From Saccharofermentans sp. (GTDB taxonomy: Bacteria; Bacillota; Clostridia; Saccharofermentanales; Saccharofermentanaceae), in contig JAKSRI010000001.1 of the NCBI GenBank assembly GCA_024403695.1, positions 62,001 to 126,000 on the forward strand: a stretch of DNA of 64,000 nt, given 5' to 3'. The translations under genes were made by a program, and so were the position numbers. Positions within the stretch are counted from its first letter, which is position 1. Each line of letters opens with the position of its first letter. The notes under the pieces were generated by a model. The model had not been told where the DNA came from, searched no databases, and saw only the letters and a list, made by a program, of their open reading frames with translations. Positions 56,480 through 64,000 of this stretch are shown here, piece by piece.

Positions 56480-57251
56480 TCCACTGTCAGTAAAAGGAAT
56501 TATCCTTGAGTCCCGTGAATATAAGGAGAAGGATCGTATTGTTACGATTCTTACCAGGAATCACGGGATTCTTGATTTTGTGGCGAAAGGAACGGCAAAA
56601 CCAGGCTCCAAGATGAGCGCGGTTTCCTTGCCTTATTTGCTTTGCGATTTCGTGCTCACTGACAGCCACGGTTTTTATTATCTTAAGGAAGTGTCCATCA
56701 TTGCCAGTAACGCAGGCATTATGAACTCACTGGAAGCGATGGCGGTAGGTGCTCACTGTGCGTCTTGCCTTAAGTCATCCGTGCTCCAAAGCGACAACGC
56801 CGCTAATGCCTACGAACTCTCGGTTTATACTTTCTATGCCTTGTCCGAAATGCCTTCCAAGGCGGCTTTTATCTATGCTGCGTTTAACTGGAGACTGGTT
56901 TCTGACCTTGGCCTTGGTGCCAGCTATAGAAGTTGTAACGGATGTGGTGTGGATGTCACCGGAAGTAACGGAGTTTATCTCAGCTACAACGATAATCAGT
57001 GTTACTGTTCTAATTGTGGTGAGAAGTACTGCGGTAGTCGTCGTGCTGACTTTAAGCTGGTCTCATCTAGTACTGTGCAACTTCTGGATAAGATAATTGA
57101 TTCTGAATATAGTAAGATTTATATGTTTACTCCTGGTGAGGCATCACTGGAAGAACTTCGCGAGTTTACAACTGAGTATCTAAGACGTCAGTTTGAGATG
57201 GATATTACGGATCCGATTAAGAGGCTGGATATAGGGTTGAATAGATTATGA
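56469..57251 (+). CDS. recO: DNA repair protein RecO
   Basis: 260 aa. An N-terminal OB fold (VKGIILESREYKEKDRIVTILT quoted in part as ILESREYKEKDRIV) binds single-stranded DNA and loads RecA with RecR. A helical domain follows, then a zinc finger CNGCG ... CSNCG ... C (about 160-200) typical of Gram-positive RecO. The start at ATG inside the end of the fusion gene is supported by family alignment of the N-terminus and a GGAAGAAG site; the longer frame is era sequence in another frame. era followed by recO is the standard order. Confidence 0.93.
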   Translation: MASDPLSVKGIILESREYKEKDRIVTILTRNHGILDFVAKGTAKPGSKMSAVSLPYLLCDFVLTDSHGFYYLKEVSIIASNAGIMNSLEAMAVGAHCASCLKSSVLQSDNAANAYELSVYTFYALSEMPSKAAFIYAAFNWRLVSDLGLGASYRSCNGCGVDVTGSNGVYLSYNDNQCYCSNCGEKYCGSRRADFKLVSSSTVQLLDKIIDSEYSKIYMFTPGEASLEELREFTTEYLRRQFEMDITDPIKRLDIGLNRL

Positions 57252-58042
57252 GAAAGATAACTAGTGTAATTATATTTTTTGCAGTATTGATGTCAGTGGT
57301 TTTTGCTGGCTGTGATTTTTCAGCACATAAAAAACCGGAAATCAGTTTGGATATTGATGGTAATACAATTTGCATGATTTTTGAAGGTGGAATATCAGAG
57401 CGTCATTTTGATGTTCTTACTCCTGAAGAAGACGGTATAGTAGTTGATTATGATTTGCATCGTGATAGCGGATACCAAGAAATCAATGCTGAATTTAATA
57501 AAAGTGGAAAGTATTATTTTGTAATTATTCAGGGTCACCACAATACAGGTACAGTTGAAAAAACATATGTATATTGTTTAACTGTTGATGATAATCTTAA
57601 TGGTCAAATAGAATGCATAAAAGAAGATGTTTATAGAGGACTTGATTTTAGTTATGAGGAATTTATAACTTCTCTTGTAAATAATTATGGATTCGATTTT
57701 GATAGAATTATTCATTATCTATTTGAGGATGGACTATCTATAGATTATTATATTGAAAAACTTGCTGATTCTGACGAGTTTGACACTTGGGATTATGAAA
57801 AATATTTTGAAAATATTCCACCTTATGAAGAATTACCTGATAATAATGTTGTTAGATATATGATGACCATTTTTGATGAGCCAGAAGAATTAGAATATGC
57901 GAAAAGATATTTTCTTGTTAAGGAATTAGAAAATAGAGGATATATTAGTCACTTGTATTTTGGTAGAAATTCTTCCTGTTACTTTATAGATGAGAAGGGT
58001 CAATATCGTCAGGGACCAGTTTTTGGCGTATTAGAAGATTAG
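57248..58042 (+). CDS. Putative lipoprotein of unknown function
   Basis: 264 aa. The N-terminus MRKITSVIIFFAVLMSVVFAGC is a lipoprotein signal with lipobox VFAGC, so Cys22 should be lipidated after LspA cleavage. The mature part begins with a beta-rich segment (ISLDIDGNTICMIFEGG) of immunoglobulin-like look up to about 115, followed by an acidic helical region (YEEFITSLVNNYGFDFDRIIHYLF quoted as SYEEFITSLVNNYGF). No enzyme motif was found. The start overlaps the recO stop by 4 nt, yet composition is much AT-richer, so it may be a later arrival to the operon. Confidence 0.75.
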   Translation: MRKITSVIIFFAVLMSVVFAGCDFSAHKKPEISLDIDGNTICMIFEGGISERHFDVLTPEEDGIVVDYDLHRDSGYQEINAEFNKSGKYYFVIIQGHHNTGTVEKTYVYCLTVDDNLNGQIECIKEDVYRGLDFSYEEFITSLVNNYGFDFDRIIHYLFEDGLSIDYYIEKLADSDEFDTWDYEKYFENIPPYEELPDNNVVRYMMTIFDEPEELEYAKRYFLVKELENRGYISHLYFGRNSSCYFIDEKGQYRQGPVFGVLED

Positions 58043-58157
58043 TTTTTAAAAATTTTTTCAGAATTAATGAACTTTTTGATACATTCGTGGAACTTATTAA
58101 ATGAAAGGCATTTAAAAGCAGCCTAATTAATAAGTTATACATATCAAGGAGATTAAA

Positions 58158-59762
58158 ATGAATAACGTTTGTGAATTGGTAGAGCAGGCTAGAAATGGTA
58201 GTGAGAGCGCATTTAATGAGCTCTATAACAACTCATATAAGATGGTATATCTCACATGTATGAGTCATCTTCGTAATCCTGATGATGCTATGGATGCTAC
58301 ACAGGATACTTTCATGGCGGTATATAAGAATCTTGCCTCTCTTAAGGATCCAAATGCTTTCTACGGCTGGGTTAAGACAATCGCGGTTAATACAAGTCTT
58401 CACAAGGTTCGTGCTATCAAGAATGATATTTCATTTGATGATGCTCTCGAGAGTGAATCCATCGAAGAAGTTGATGAATTCACACAGCTTCCTGATTCCT
58501 ATGTGTTCGACCAGGCAAAGCGTGATATTCTCACTTCAATTCTCATGAAATCTCTGTCGGAAGTTCAGTTCCAGACCGTTGTTCTTTTCTATTATGATCA
58601 GCTCCAGATTACTGATATCGCTAAGCTTATGAATTGTCCAGAAGGTACTGTTAAGACTCGTCTTAAGAATTCTAAGGCTAAGATTAAGGAAGGCATACTG
58701 GCATACGAGCGTGAGACAGGCGACAAGGTGGCAGTTGCAGGTGCTATCCCAGCTATTGGTATGTTCCTCAATTCTTCTATCAATACTTGTCCATTTACTA
58801 TTGTTCCTTTCTCTGGATTTGTTGGTGCGGGTGCGAAAGCAGCTATCGCTAAGGGTGCTGTGAAGGGTGCGAAAGCAGGGGCAAGCGCAGGTGCGGGTGT
58901 GACAAAGGGTATCGTTATCAAAGCATTAGCAGGCGTTTTGGCAGTTTGTGCTCTTGGCGGTGTTGGTTATTTTATCGTTAATGCTGTTAAAGAGAAGAAT
59001 GATAAATCTAATGTTAATGAGGCTTGTGTGGAAACAACTCAAGCGCAGGAAATTACTATTAGTCTAGATGCTACTATAGATGAAGATATTACTCCAGAAA
59101 CTGAACCTGTTGTTCTAACTAATGATGATTTTAACGATCTTTATGGTTACTCTTATATGGTTTTATTAGGTGTTTCTAGTGACCTCATTTATACAGATGG
59201 TGCAGAAATTAGCCCATATACAGAATATTCATTAAATATTGAAGATACTGGCAGTGGATATCTAATTGCTGTTGGTTATGCTTCTTATCCTATTGCTATG
59301 ACTTGGGAAGAATATGATGATTTTAAAATTCGTTCTGTTGATGAATATAGTAAAGTTAATATCGATGATACACATTTCTCATATAGTTCTACAAGTGATA
59401 ATAAGATTACAGTAGCAGGTAAGGAATATACTTTATATCAGTATGATATTAATGATATGGGTCGAGATAAAATGTACCTTAGAGATAATGAGGGGAATGA
59501 ATTTACTACTCCAGACAGAGTTGCTACGCCAATGGTTAATTACCACGGAACCAGCGAGGAAGGAGTTCTTATCGAGGAATATCAGGCATGGTATGATGAT
59601 GATTCCCTTAAATATATCTTTGTTCCTTATGGTACAGAATTTGATTCTGTATTCCGTGGATGGGTAGAATCTGAGGTGGATTCCAGTAGTTCTAATCCTA
59701 GTGGCTCAATTATTCTAAGATTTAATAGTGACGGATCTCTTAATCTTATAAACGTTATGTAA
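58158..59762 (+). CDS. ECF sigma factor fused to membrane helix and extracellular domain
   Basis: 534 aa. Residues about 8-85 are sigma region 2 (ESAFNELYNNSYKMVYLTC, NPDDAMDATQDTFMAVYKN, FYGWVKTIAVN). About 125-180 is region 4 with the helix-turn-helix (LQITDIAKLMNCPEGTVKTRL). A Gly/Ala/Lys-rich segment (about 210-248) leads to one membrane helix (about 250-275). The rest is an extracellular domain of about 255 residues (DLYGYSYMVLLGVSSD, NNIEDTG-type beta strands). The protein could join signal reception and transcription in a single chain, without a separate anti-sigma factor. The extracellular half is AT-richer than the sigma half. AAGGAG precedes the ATG. A conserved hairpin and a CAP-domain lipoprotein gene follow. 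Confidence 0.88.
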   Translation: MNNVCELVEQARNGSESAFNELYNNSYKMVYLTCMSHLRNPDDAMDATQDTFMAVYKNLASLKDPNAFYGWVKTIAVNTSLHKVRAIKNDISFDDALESESIEEVDEFTQLPDSYVFDQAKRDILTSILMKSLSEVQFQTVVLFYYDQLQITDIAKLMNCPEGTVKTRLKNSKAKIKEGILAYERETGDKVAVAGAIPAIGMFLNSSINTCPFTIVPFSGFVGAGAKAAIAKGAVKGAKAGASAGAGVTKGIVIKALAGVLAVCALGGVGYFIVNAVKEKNDKSNVNEACVETTQAQEITISLDATIDEDITPETEPVVLTNDDFNDLYGYSYMVLLGVSSDLIYTDGAEISPYTEYSLNIEDTGSGYLIAVGYASYPIAMTWEEYDDFKIRSVDEYSKVNIDDTHFSYSSTSDNKITVAGKEYTLYQYDINDMGRDKMYLRDNEGNEFTTPDRVATPMVNYHGTSEEGVLIEEYQAWYDDDSLKYIFVPYGTEFDSVFRGWVESEVDSSSSNPSGSIILRFNSDGSLNLINVM

Positions 59763-59800
59763 ATACAAAATATCCCCTTTAACGGAATCAGAAAAGCGTT

Positions 59801-59848
59801 GTTATACTACGCATAACATAAGATAGTGTTCTAACGAACACTATCTTA
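59801..59848 (+). promoter_or_regulatory. Two-hairpin leader with ACTACGC loop (copy 2)
   Basis: The first hairpin is a perfect 6-bp stem (TGTTAT with ATAACA) around loop ACTACGC (59807-59813). The second is a perfect 12-bp stem (59821-59832 with 59837-59848) with loop TAAC, followed by a T-rich stretch, so it may also terminate the sigma-factor transcript. The loop is identical to copy 1 at 3393-3399 while the stems differ. TGTTATACT could alternatively be an extended -10. Confidence 0.6.
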
Positions 59849-59885
59849 ATTCTTTTGTTTATATTTTATAGGGGAGAAATATATT

Positions 59886-60713
59886 ATGAAGTACAGAAAG
59901 GTTATTGCAACGGTACTAGTGACATCAATGGTACTTGGCATTGTTGGTTGTCAGAAGAAAGAAGAGACATCTATTTCTGGAACAGAAGGTTCTACCCAGA
60001 TAGTGTTTGAGTCATCTGAGACTTCTGTTGAAACGGTAGAAGAGACAGTTGAGGAAACAGTTGAAGAAACAGTTGAAGAAACAACAGAGGAAACTACTGA
60101 AGCGACAACTGAGGAAACAACAAAGGAGACAACAAAGGAAACTGAGGGAACAGCGCCAACTGAAAAGCCAGGAAATGGTACACCAGCTCCTACTCCAAAG
60201 CCAACTCAGCCGGCACAGCCTACACCTACTCCTAAGCCAACATACGAGAAGCGTGATACTCCTCCACAGGAAGCAATTGATTCAATGGGAGTTCAAAAGA
60301 TTAATATTGATGGTTACGGTGAGGTATGGGTACATTATTATGACGCTTCCTCTGTTAACAATCAGGTAAATGAGTATAGGACATCTATTGGCGTTTCTAC
60401 ACTTTCAGTAGGTGATACTTCAACAGCGAAGAAGAGAGCTGCCGAGAATGCAGTTTGCTTTAGTCATACAAGACCTAATGGACAGGATTTTTCTACATTG
60501 GGAATTAGAGGTGAAAATATCACTACAGCGTATTATTCAGATGCATTTAATGGCTTTCTGAATTCTCCTGCTCATAAGTCTACAATGGAGAGTACTGGAT
60601 ACTCACAGATTTCTTGTGCTTGTGCTTATGTTTATAAGTGGACTCCTAGGGAGAATGAGTGGGGCGGAAGATTTGATATCGTTGGATCTGGCACAGTAAT
60701 GTGTTTTTGGTAA
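59886..60713 (+). CDS. CAP/SCP-domain lipoprotein
   Basis: 275 aa. The signal MKYRKVIATVLVTSMVLGIVGC ends in lipobox GIVGC, so Cys22 is the lipid site. A Glu/Thr repeat region (about 50-90, ETVEET units) and a Pro/Thr spacer (about 95-122) hold the C-terminal domain away from the membrane. The C-terminal CAP/SCP domain (about 150-275) shows NQVNEYRTSIGVSTL, the ligand-region CFSHTRPNGQDF, RGENI, and FNGFLNSPAHKSTMES. These proteins are secreted and of varied function. The start follows AGGGGAGAAA, a G-rich site also seen before two other exported-protein genes here. It directly follows the tethered ECF sigma gene and the conserved hairpin pair. Confidence 0.88.
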   Translation: MKYRKVIATVLVTSMVLGIVGCQKKEETSISGTEGSTQIVFESSETSVETVEETVEETVEETVEETTEETTEATTEETTKETTKETEGTAPTEKPGNGTPAPTPKPTQPAQPTPTPKPTYEKRDTPPQEAIDSMGVQKINIDGYGEVWVHYYDASSVNNQVNEYRTSIGVSTLSVGDTSTAKKRAAENAVCFSHTRPNGQDFSTLGIRGENITTAYYSDAFNGFLNSPAHKSTMESTGYSQISCACAYVYKWTPRENEWGGRFDIVGSGTVMCFW

Positions 60714-60730
60714 TTGTTTTAACTATTCTT

Positions 60731-60757
60731 AAAAGGCTTCGAAAGAAGCCTTTTATA
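60731..60757 (+). terminator. Rho-independent terminator
   Basis: A perfect 10-bp stem AAAAGGCTTC/GAAGCCTTTT has a GAAA tetraloop and a following TTTATATTT. Confidence 0.9.
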
Positions 60758-60841
60758 TTTATAATTGAACAATGACTATTAAGTGTGTAGTTTGATGTAA
60801 AAAGATAATATATAATGTTATCAAAAGGAGGTAATTTATAA

Positions 60842-61075
60842 ATGAGTGAAAAAATGCAGATAATATTTATGCAAATACGACTTGTTCAACTTGCCTCTGA
60901 TAAGTGGAATATGACTATTGAAGGTGTTCTAAATATATTTGAACAATATCAAGTTCTTGATTATATAAAGACTGGATTTGGAATTTTTCACTGTGAGGGT
61001 GATGAAACAATACTTGATGATATAGAAGAATTTCTTAAGAAAAAGGGGATGGTAGTTAATGTTAGAACTGCGTAA
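60842..61075 (+). CDS. DUF3791-family small protein
   Basis: 77 aa, behind AAAGGAGG. The sequence is helical and acidic: FMQIRLVQLASDKWNMTIEGVLNIFEQYQVLDYI quoted as MTIEGVLNIFEQYQVLDYI, then ILDDIEEFLKKKG. This is the pattern of DUF3791, a short protein nearly always encoded next to DUF3990. Its end overlaps the DUF3990 start by 17 nt, so both are translated together. By position and size it could be an antitoxin or accessory partner; that is inference. Confidence 0.75.
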   Translation: MSEKMQIIFMQIRLVQLASDKWNMTIEGVLNIFEQYQVLDYIKTGFGIFHCEGDETILDDIEEFLKKKGMVVNVRTA

Positions 61076-61628
61076 TGGATTAACTCTATATCATGGTAGC
61101 TATTGTGAGGTCAAAGAACCTGATTTAGATAAATGCTATAAAGAAAAGGACTTTGGAAAAGGGTTTTATCTAACAACTTCAAAAGAACAGGCAAAAAGTT
61201 TTTTGAATACATCTGTAGCTAAAGCAATTACAAAAGGGGTTATTAATGATAGCCAGGATTATGGATATATATCAGTTTTTAATCTCGAATTAAACGAAGA
61301 ATTATGTAGTTGTATATTTTCAGAGGCTAATATTGATTGGTTGCATTGTGTTACCGCTCATCGAAAAAGAAATACTTTTAATGAGCTTGAGAAGAATATG
61401 ACTATGTACGATGTAATTGTTGGTAAGATTGCAGATGATCAAACCAATGCAACATTGGTAGCTTATATAGGTGGTGCTTTTGGTCAGATAGGATCAAAAG
61501 AAGCAGATGAGTTCTGTATTAGGCAGTTATTACCTAATAAACTTCAGGACCAATATTGTTTTAGAACAGAGAAAGCACTTAAGTGTCTTAAATATATTGA
61601 AAGTGAAAAAATATGGCTCAAGAAGTAA
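61059..61628 (+). CDS. DUF3990 protein (ADP-ribosyltransferase-like fold)
   Basis: 189 aa. LTLYHGSYCEVKEPDL and DFGKGFYLTTSKEQAKSF match the family and look like the first two motifs of the ADP-ribosyltransferase fold (H of YHG, then GKGFYLT). Later GYISVFNLEL and YDVIVGKIADDQTNATLVAY, and a final EFCIRQLLPNKLQDQYCF segment, complete the usual layout. Members sit between small partner proteins and are candidates for toxins or modification enzymes. The start overlaps the DUF3791 gene and the end overlaps the next small gene. Confidence 0.8.
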   Translation: MLELRNGLTLYHGSYCEVKEPDLDKCYKEKDFGKGFYLTTSKEQAKSFLNTSVAKAITKGVINDSQDYGYISVFNLELNEELCSCIFSEANIDWLHCVTAHRKRNTFNELEKNMTMYDVIVGKIADDQTNATLVAYIGGAFGQIGSKEADEFCIRQLLPNKLQDQYCFRTEKALKCLKYIESEKIWLKK

Positions 61629-61846
61629 TATCAAAAGAAAGGATGAATTACACAATCAGTTTACTGACTGCTATGATTGTGGAAGAGATTTCTGAGACAA
61701 CTGGCGAAGAATCTCAGGATGTTATTATTAGTTTCTTAAAATCAAAGACAGGAAAAACTTTGTGTGATACCTCAACGAAATTATGGTGTAATGGTCCTTC
61801 GTATATCGTTGATATGTATTTGGAAGAAAAAAATACCGAAGAATGA
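61613..61846 (+). CDS. Small DUF3990-associated protein
   Basis: 77 aa. A helical N-terminal half (MNYTISLLTAMIVEEISETTG) precedes a C-terminal pattern KSKTGKTLCDTSTKLWCNGPSYIVDMYLEE, here quoted in parts as KSKTGKTLCDTSTKLW and NGPSYIVDMYLEE. Short proteins with this C-terminal pattern typically accompany DUF3990 genes. It starts within the DUF3990 frame (16-nt overlap) with no good ribosome binding site, so translation is coupled. Its stop codon lies in the loop of the terminator. It may be a second partner or antitoxin. Confidence 0.65.
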   Translation: MAQEVISKERMNYTISLLTAMIVEEISETTGEESQDVIISFLKSKTGKTLCDTSTKLWCNGPSYIVDMYLEEKNTEE

Positions 61847-61861
61847 ATCTTCGGTATTTTT
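61832..61861. terminator. Terminator between convergent genes
   Basis: AATACCGAAGA pairs with TCTTCGGTATT around a 5-nt loop that contains the stop codon. T and A runs on both sides allow termination in both directions (DUF3990 cassette and argH). Confidence 0.9.
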
Positions 61862-61887
61862 ATGTGATAAACAATTTAATAATTTAA

Positions 61888-63249
61888 TCAGAGGTTATTA
61901 AGATAATCCTCAACAGTAGAAGTAGCAGGACCACCGATTACTGTACGACCGCCAACGCAAGTCTTAAGTGAGATAGCGTCGTAAACGTCCTCTTCGATGA
62001 TGTCAGAATACTGACGGAACTCGTCGAGAGTAAGGTCGTTAAGGGACTTACCGTTCTCGATACAGTAGTGAACGAGCTTACCTGAGATCTCGTGTGTGCT
62101 TCTAAATGGAATACCCTTCTTAACGAGGTAGTCAGCGAGGTCAGTAGCGTTTGTGAATCCGCCAAGAGCTGCAGCTTCCATCTTATCTACACGAATTGTC
62201 ATTGTCTTCATCATGCCGATGAATGGAACAAGAGCACCCTTAATAGTATCTACAACATCAAAGAGAGCTTCCTGAACTTCTTGCATATCCTTGTTATATG
62301 CAAGTGGGAGACCCTTCATAACAACGAGAAGTGTCATGAGGTCACCGTAAACACGACCTGTCTTACCACGTGTAAGCTCAGCAACGTCTGGATTCTTCTT
62401 CTGTGGCATCATGGAAGAGCCTGTAGAATAAGCATCGTCGAGCTCGTAGAATTTAAATTCCTGTGATGCATAGAGGATAATCTCCTCAGACATACGGGAG
62501 AGGTGCATCATGAGAATAGACATACAGGATGCGAACTCGATAGCCCAGTCACGATCAGATACGCCATCAAGTGAGTTGTAAGTAACATCCTTCATACCGA
62601 GCTGATCTGCAACAAACTTACGATCAAGTGGGTAAGTAGTACCTGCAAGTGCACCGGAACCAAGAGGAGAGATGTTTGTTCTCTCGATAGCCTGGTTAAG
62701 ACGGTCAATATCACGTGAGAACATCTCGATATACGCACCAAGATAGTGAGCATAAGTAATTGGCTGTGCTCTCTGGAGGTGTGTGTAACCTGGCATGTAA
62801 GTGGATGTGTGCTGCTTAGCCATGTCGATAAGTGTTGTCTTCAACTCATCGAGTAACTCTGAAATCTCCATAGCCTCGTCAACGCAGTAAAGTCTCTGGT
62901 CGAGAGCTACCTGGTCATTACGTGAACGACCTGTGTGGAGACGCTTTCCCGCATCGCCAATACGATTAGTAAGTTCTTCCTCGATAAACATGTGGATGTC
63001 TTCCGCGTCGCTGTCGAAAGTGAGCACGCCGCTTTCGATGTCTGCCTTGATGGAGAGAAGTCCCTCTCGGATGTCATCAGCATCTTTCTGAGAAATGATG
63101 CCCTGCTTAGCAAGCATTGCTGAGTGTGCGATAGATCCTTCGATATCCTGAGAATACATTCTGCAGTCAAAAGGAAGGGAAGAGTTATAGTCATTTACTG
63201 CCTTATCGGTTGCTTTCTCGAAGCGACCAGCCCACATTTTCTTAGCCAT
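61888..63249 (-). CDS. argH: Argininosuccinate lyase
   Basis: 453 aa. It cleaves argininosuccinate to arginine and fumarate. The fumarase/aspartase superfamily signature GSSMMPQKKNPD (about 275) is clear, with the N-terminal MWAGRFEKATDKAVNDYN and HTGRSRNDQVALDQRLY and PGYTHLQRAQPITYAHY motifs. Length is normal. AAGGAG precedes the ATG on the minus strand. It stands alone apart from a GNAT gene upstream on the same strand; no other arginine genes are in the window. Confidence 0.96.
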   Translation of the reverse strand: MAKKMWAGRFEKATDKAVNDYNSSLPFDCRMYSQDIEGSIAHSAMLAKQGIISQKDADDIREGLLSIKADIESGVLTFDSDAEDIHMFIEEELTNRIGDAGKRLHTGRSRNDQVALDQRLYCVDEAMEISELLDELKTTLIDMAKQHTSTYMPGYTHLQRAQPITYAHYLGAYIEMFSRDIDRLNQAIERTNISPLGSGALAGTTYPLDRKFVADQLGMKDVTYNSLDGVSDRDWAIEFASCMSILMMHLSRMSEEIILYASQEFKFYELDDAYSTGSSMMPQKKNPDVAELTRGKTGRVYGDLMTLLVVMKGLPLAYNKDMQEVQEALFDVVDTIKGALVPFIGMMKTMTIRVDKMEAAALGGFTNATDLADYLVKKGIPFRSTHEISGKLVHYCIENGKSLNDLTLDEFRQYSDIIEEDVYDAISLKTCVGGRTVIGGPATSTVEDYLNNL

Positions 63250-63261
63250 TATTAGGTCTCC

Positions 63262-63714
63262 TTATGTATCAATTCTTATTAAATCAATTAAAGCACGATT
63301 TCTGTAATTAATATCTTCTCTTACAGTAAAACCCTGTTTCTCCCAGAAAGCATTAGCACCCTCGTTACGTTTGAAAGTGAGGAGTAACACTTTACTGATT
63401 TTCTCGGCTTTAAGTGCTTCTAGTGCATGTTCAACTAACTTCTCACCAATACCTTGATGACGATAGTCAGGGTGGACACAAGTATGGTGGATAATCCCAC
63501 GTCTTCCATCGTGCCCACACATTATTGCACCAGTAATTATTTTACCACAATCGGACTCAGTTTCAGCGATAAATGATGTATTAGGATTACGCTTAAGATA
63601 ACTTGCGATTCCTTCTATGGAATCATCTACATCGTTAAATCCCATGCCTTTGCATGACATCCACATATTGTATAATTCGTCGTAATCTTCAATTGTCATT
63701 ACCCTGTAATTCAT
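63262..63714 (-). CDS. GNAT-family N-acetyltransferase
   Basis: 150 aa. A standard GNAT domain: an N-terminal YRVMTIEDYDELYNMW, a central strand IIHHTCVHPDYRHQGIGEKLVEHAL with the acetyl-CoA motif RHQGIG quoted as HPDYRHQGIGEKLV, then NEGANAFWEKQGF. The substrate is unknown; small single-domain members usually modify amines or N-termini. The start was moved to the ATG 5 nt after GGAGG; the ATG 27 nt further upstream lacks a site. It ends 12 nt before argH on the same strand, so both may be one transcript. Confidence 0.85.
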   Translation of the reverse strand: MNYRVMTIEDYDELYNMWMSCKGMGFNDVDDSIEGIASYLKRNPNTSFIAETESDCGKIITGAIMCGHDGRRGIIHHTCVHPDYRHQGIGEKLVEHALEALKAEKISKVLLLTFKRNEGANAFWEKQGFTVREDINYRNRALIDLIRIDT

Positions 63715-63874
63715 ATAACCTCCGAATGAATAAATATACATATAGTTGTATAAATATCCGATATATTATACCTTACACATACAAGCGTCAATATTATAAT
63801 AAATAAATGATTTAAGCTTTAAGTTAATTGAGTTATAATTATTCCTATTGATTAAAGAATTATGGAGAATATAT

Positions 63875-64000
63875 ATGGCGTATCCAATGCTCGAAAGTCC
63901 ACTCGGAAATAAGTATTTTTATGATGGCAAATTGATTGACTGTGATTCCCAGGAAGCTAGAGACCTGGCTGTTCCTACAGAGGAAGTTACATATTATGAG
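63875..64000 (+). CDS. Start of a possible class IV aminotransferase (partial)
   Basis: The first 42 codons before the window ends read MAYPMLESPLGNKYFYDGKLI, shown in part, followed by an acidic stretch and EEVTYYE. A short N-terminal lead with YFYDGKLIDCD and then TYYE resembles the beginning of class IV (branched-chain/D-amino-acid type) aminotransferases, but the fragment is too short to be sure. TGGAGAA lies 7 nt before the ATG, and TATAAT is at 63834-63839. Confidence 0.35.
   Translation, partial: MAYPMLESPLGNKYFYDGKLIDCDSQEARDLAVPTEEVTYYE

Overview
The window reads as a low-GC Firmicutes chromosome, most likely Lachnospiraceae (Butyrivibrio/Pseudobutyrivibrio-like). This is inferred from gene content: DUF4214 surface protein, high-molecular-weight rubredoxin plus reverse rubrerythrin, cysteine desulfurase-thiI pair, YerC-family TrpR-like protein before secA, a transcarboxylase-type biotin operon, membrane-tethered sigma factors and DUF3990/DUF3791 genes. 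Genes are mostly co-directional (+) in short, tightly overlapping operons. Rho-independent terminators are frequent, and many promoters are of the extended -10 type (TGnTATAAT or TGGTAAAAT). Housekeeping genes and exported or accessory genes differ visibly in base composition; the latter are AT-richer.

Layout: 1-5.8 kb holds a membrane-protein end, a Cache-MFS fusion, a sigma-region-2-like membrane protein, then (after a cluster of hairpins) a membrane protein and a secreted DUF4214 protein. 5.9-7.7 kb holds oxygen/peroxide defence (Hrb-rubrerythrin fusion and a reverse rubrerythrin). 7.8-11 kb holds a GT87-like membrane protein, a LURP-one-related protein and a MATE exporter. 11-15.7 kb holds cysteine desulfurase-thiI, a D-Ala-D-Ala carboxypeptidase, an MgsA-like protein and a glyoxalase-II-like hydrolase. 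15.8-18.5 kb holds a Tad-like pseudopilin operon. 18.5-24.1 kb holds a small membrane protein, yerC-like, secA, PNP, SAH hydrolase and tRNA-Thr. 24.2-27.3 kb holds a regulator/kinase pair and accessory exported proteins. 27.4-38.3 kb holds rimO-pgsA, acpP, rnc, smc-ftsY, rpsO, nadE and a nicotinamidase-like hydrolase. 38.5-42.1 kb holds a biotin-dependent transcarboxylase-like operon. 42.1-46 kb is accessory: a surface protein bracketed by a 36-bp direct repeat, palindromic arrays and a frameshifted gene. 46-57.3 kb holds an HTH regulator and GNAT, pnp, ymdB-lspA-rluD, phoH-pgpH-[ybeY-era fusion]-recO and a lipoprotein. 57.3-61.9 kb is accessory: an ECF sigma fused to a membrane and extracellular domain, a CAP-domain lipoprotein and a DUF3791/DUF3990 cassette. 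61.9-64 kb holds argH, a GNAT and the start of a possible class IV aminotransferase.

Strongest candidates for something undescribed: (i) A hairpin with an identical 7-nt loop (ACTACGC) on different, fully paired stems occurs twice. Each copy is followed by a second long hairpin and then an exported-protein gene, and each lies just downstream of a sigma-factor-like gene carrying a membrane segment. (ii) A promoter module of 10-bp-phased TTGTCGG repeats plus GGGT..CGTTTTTT is shared by the Tad-like operon and an unrelated gene. (iii) A 2.6-kb islet is bracketed by a duplicated 3' end of a carboxyltransferase gene. (iv) Three genes have a -10 box exactly 7 nt before the ATG and no Shine-Dalgarno sequence, which suggests leaderless mRNAs. 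All assignments come from reading the sequence; no database search was run.
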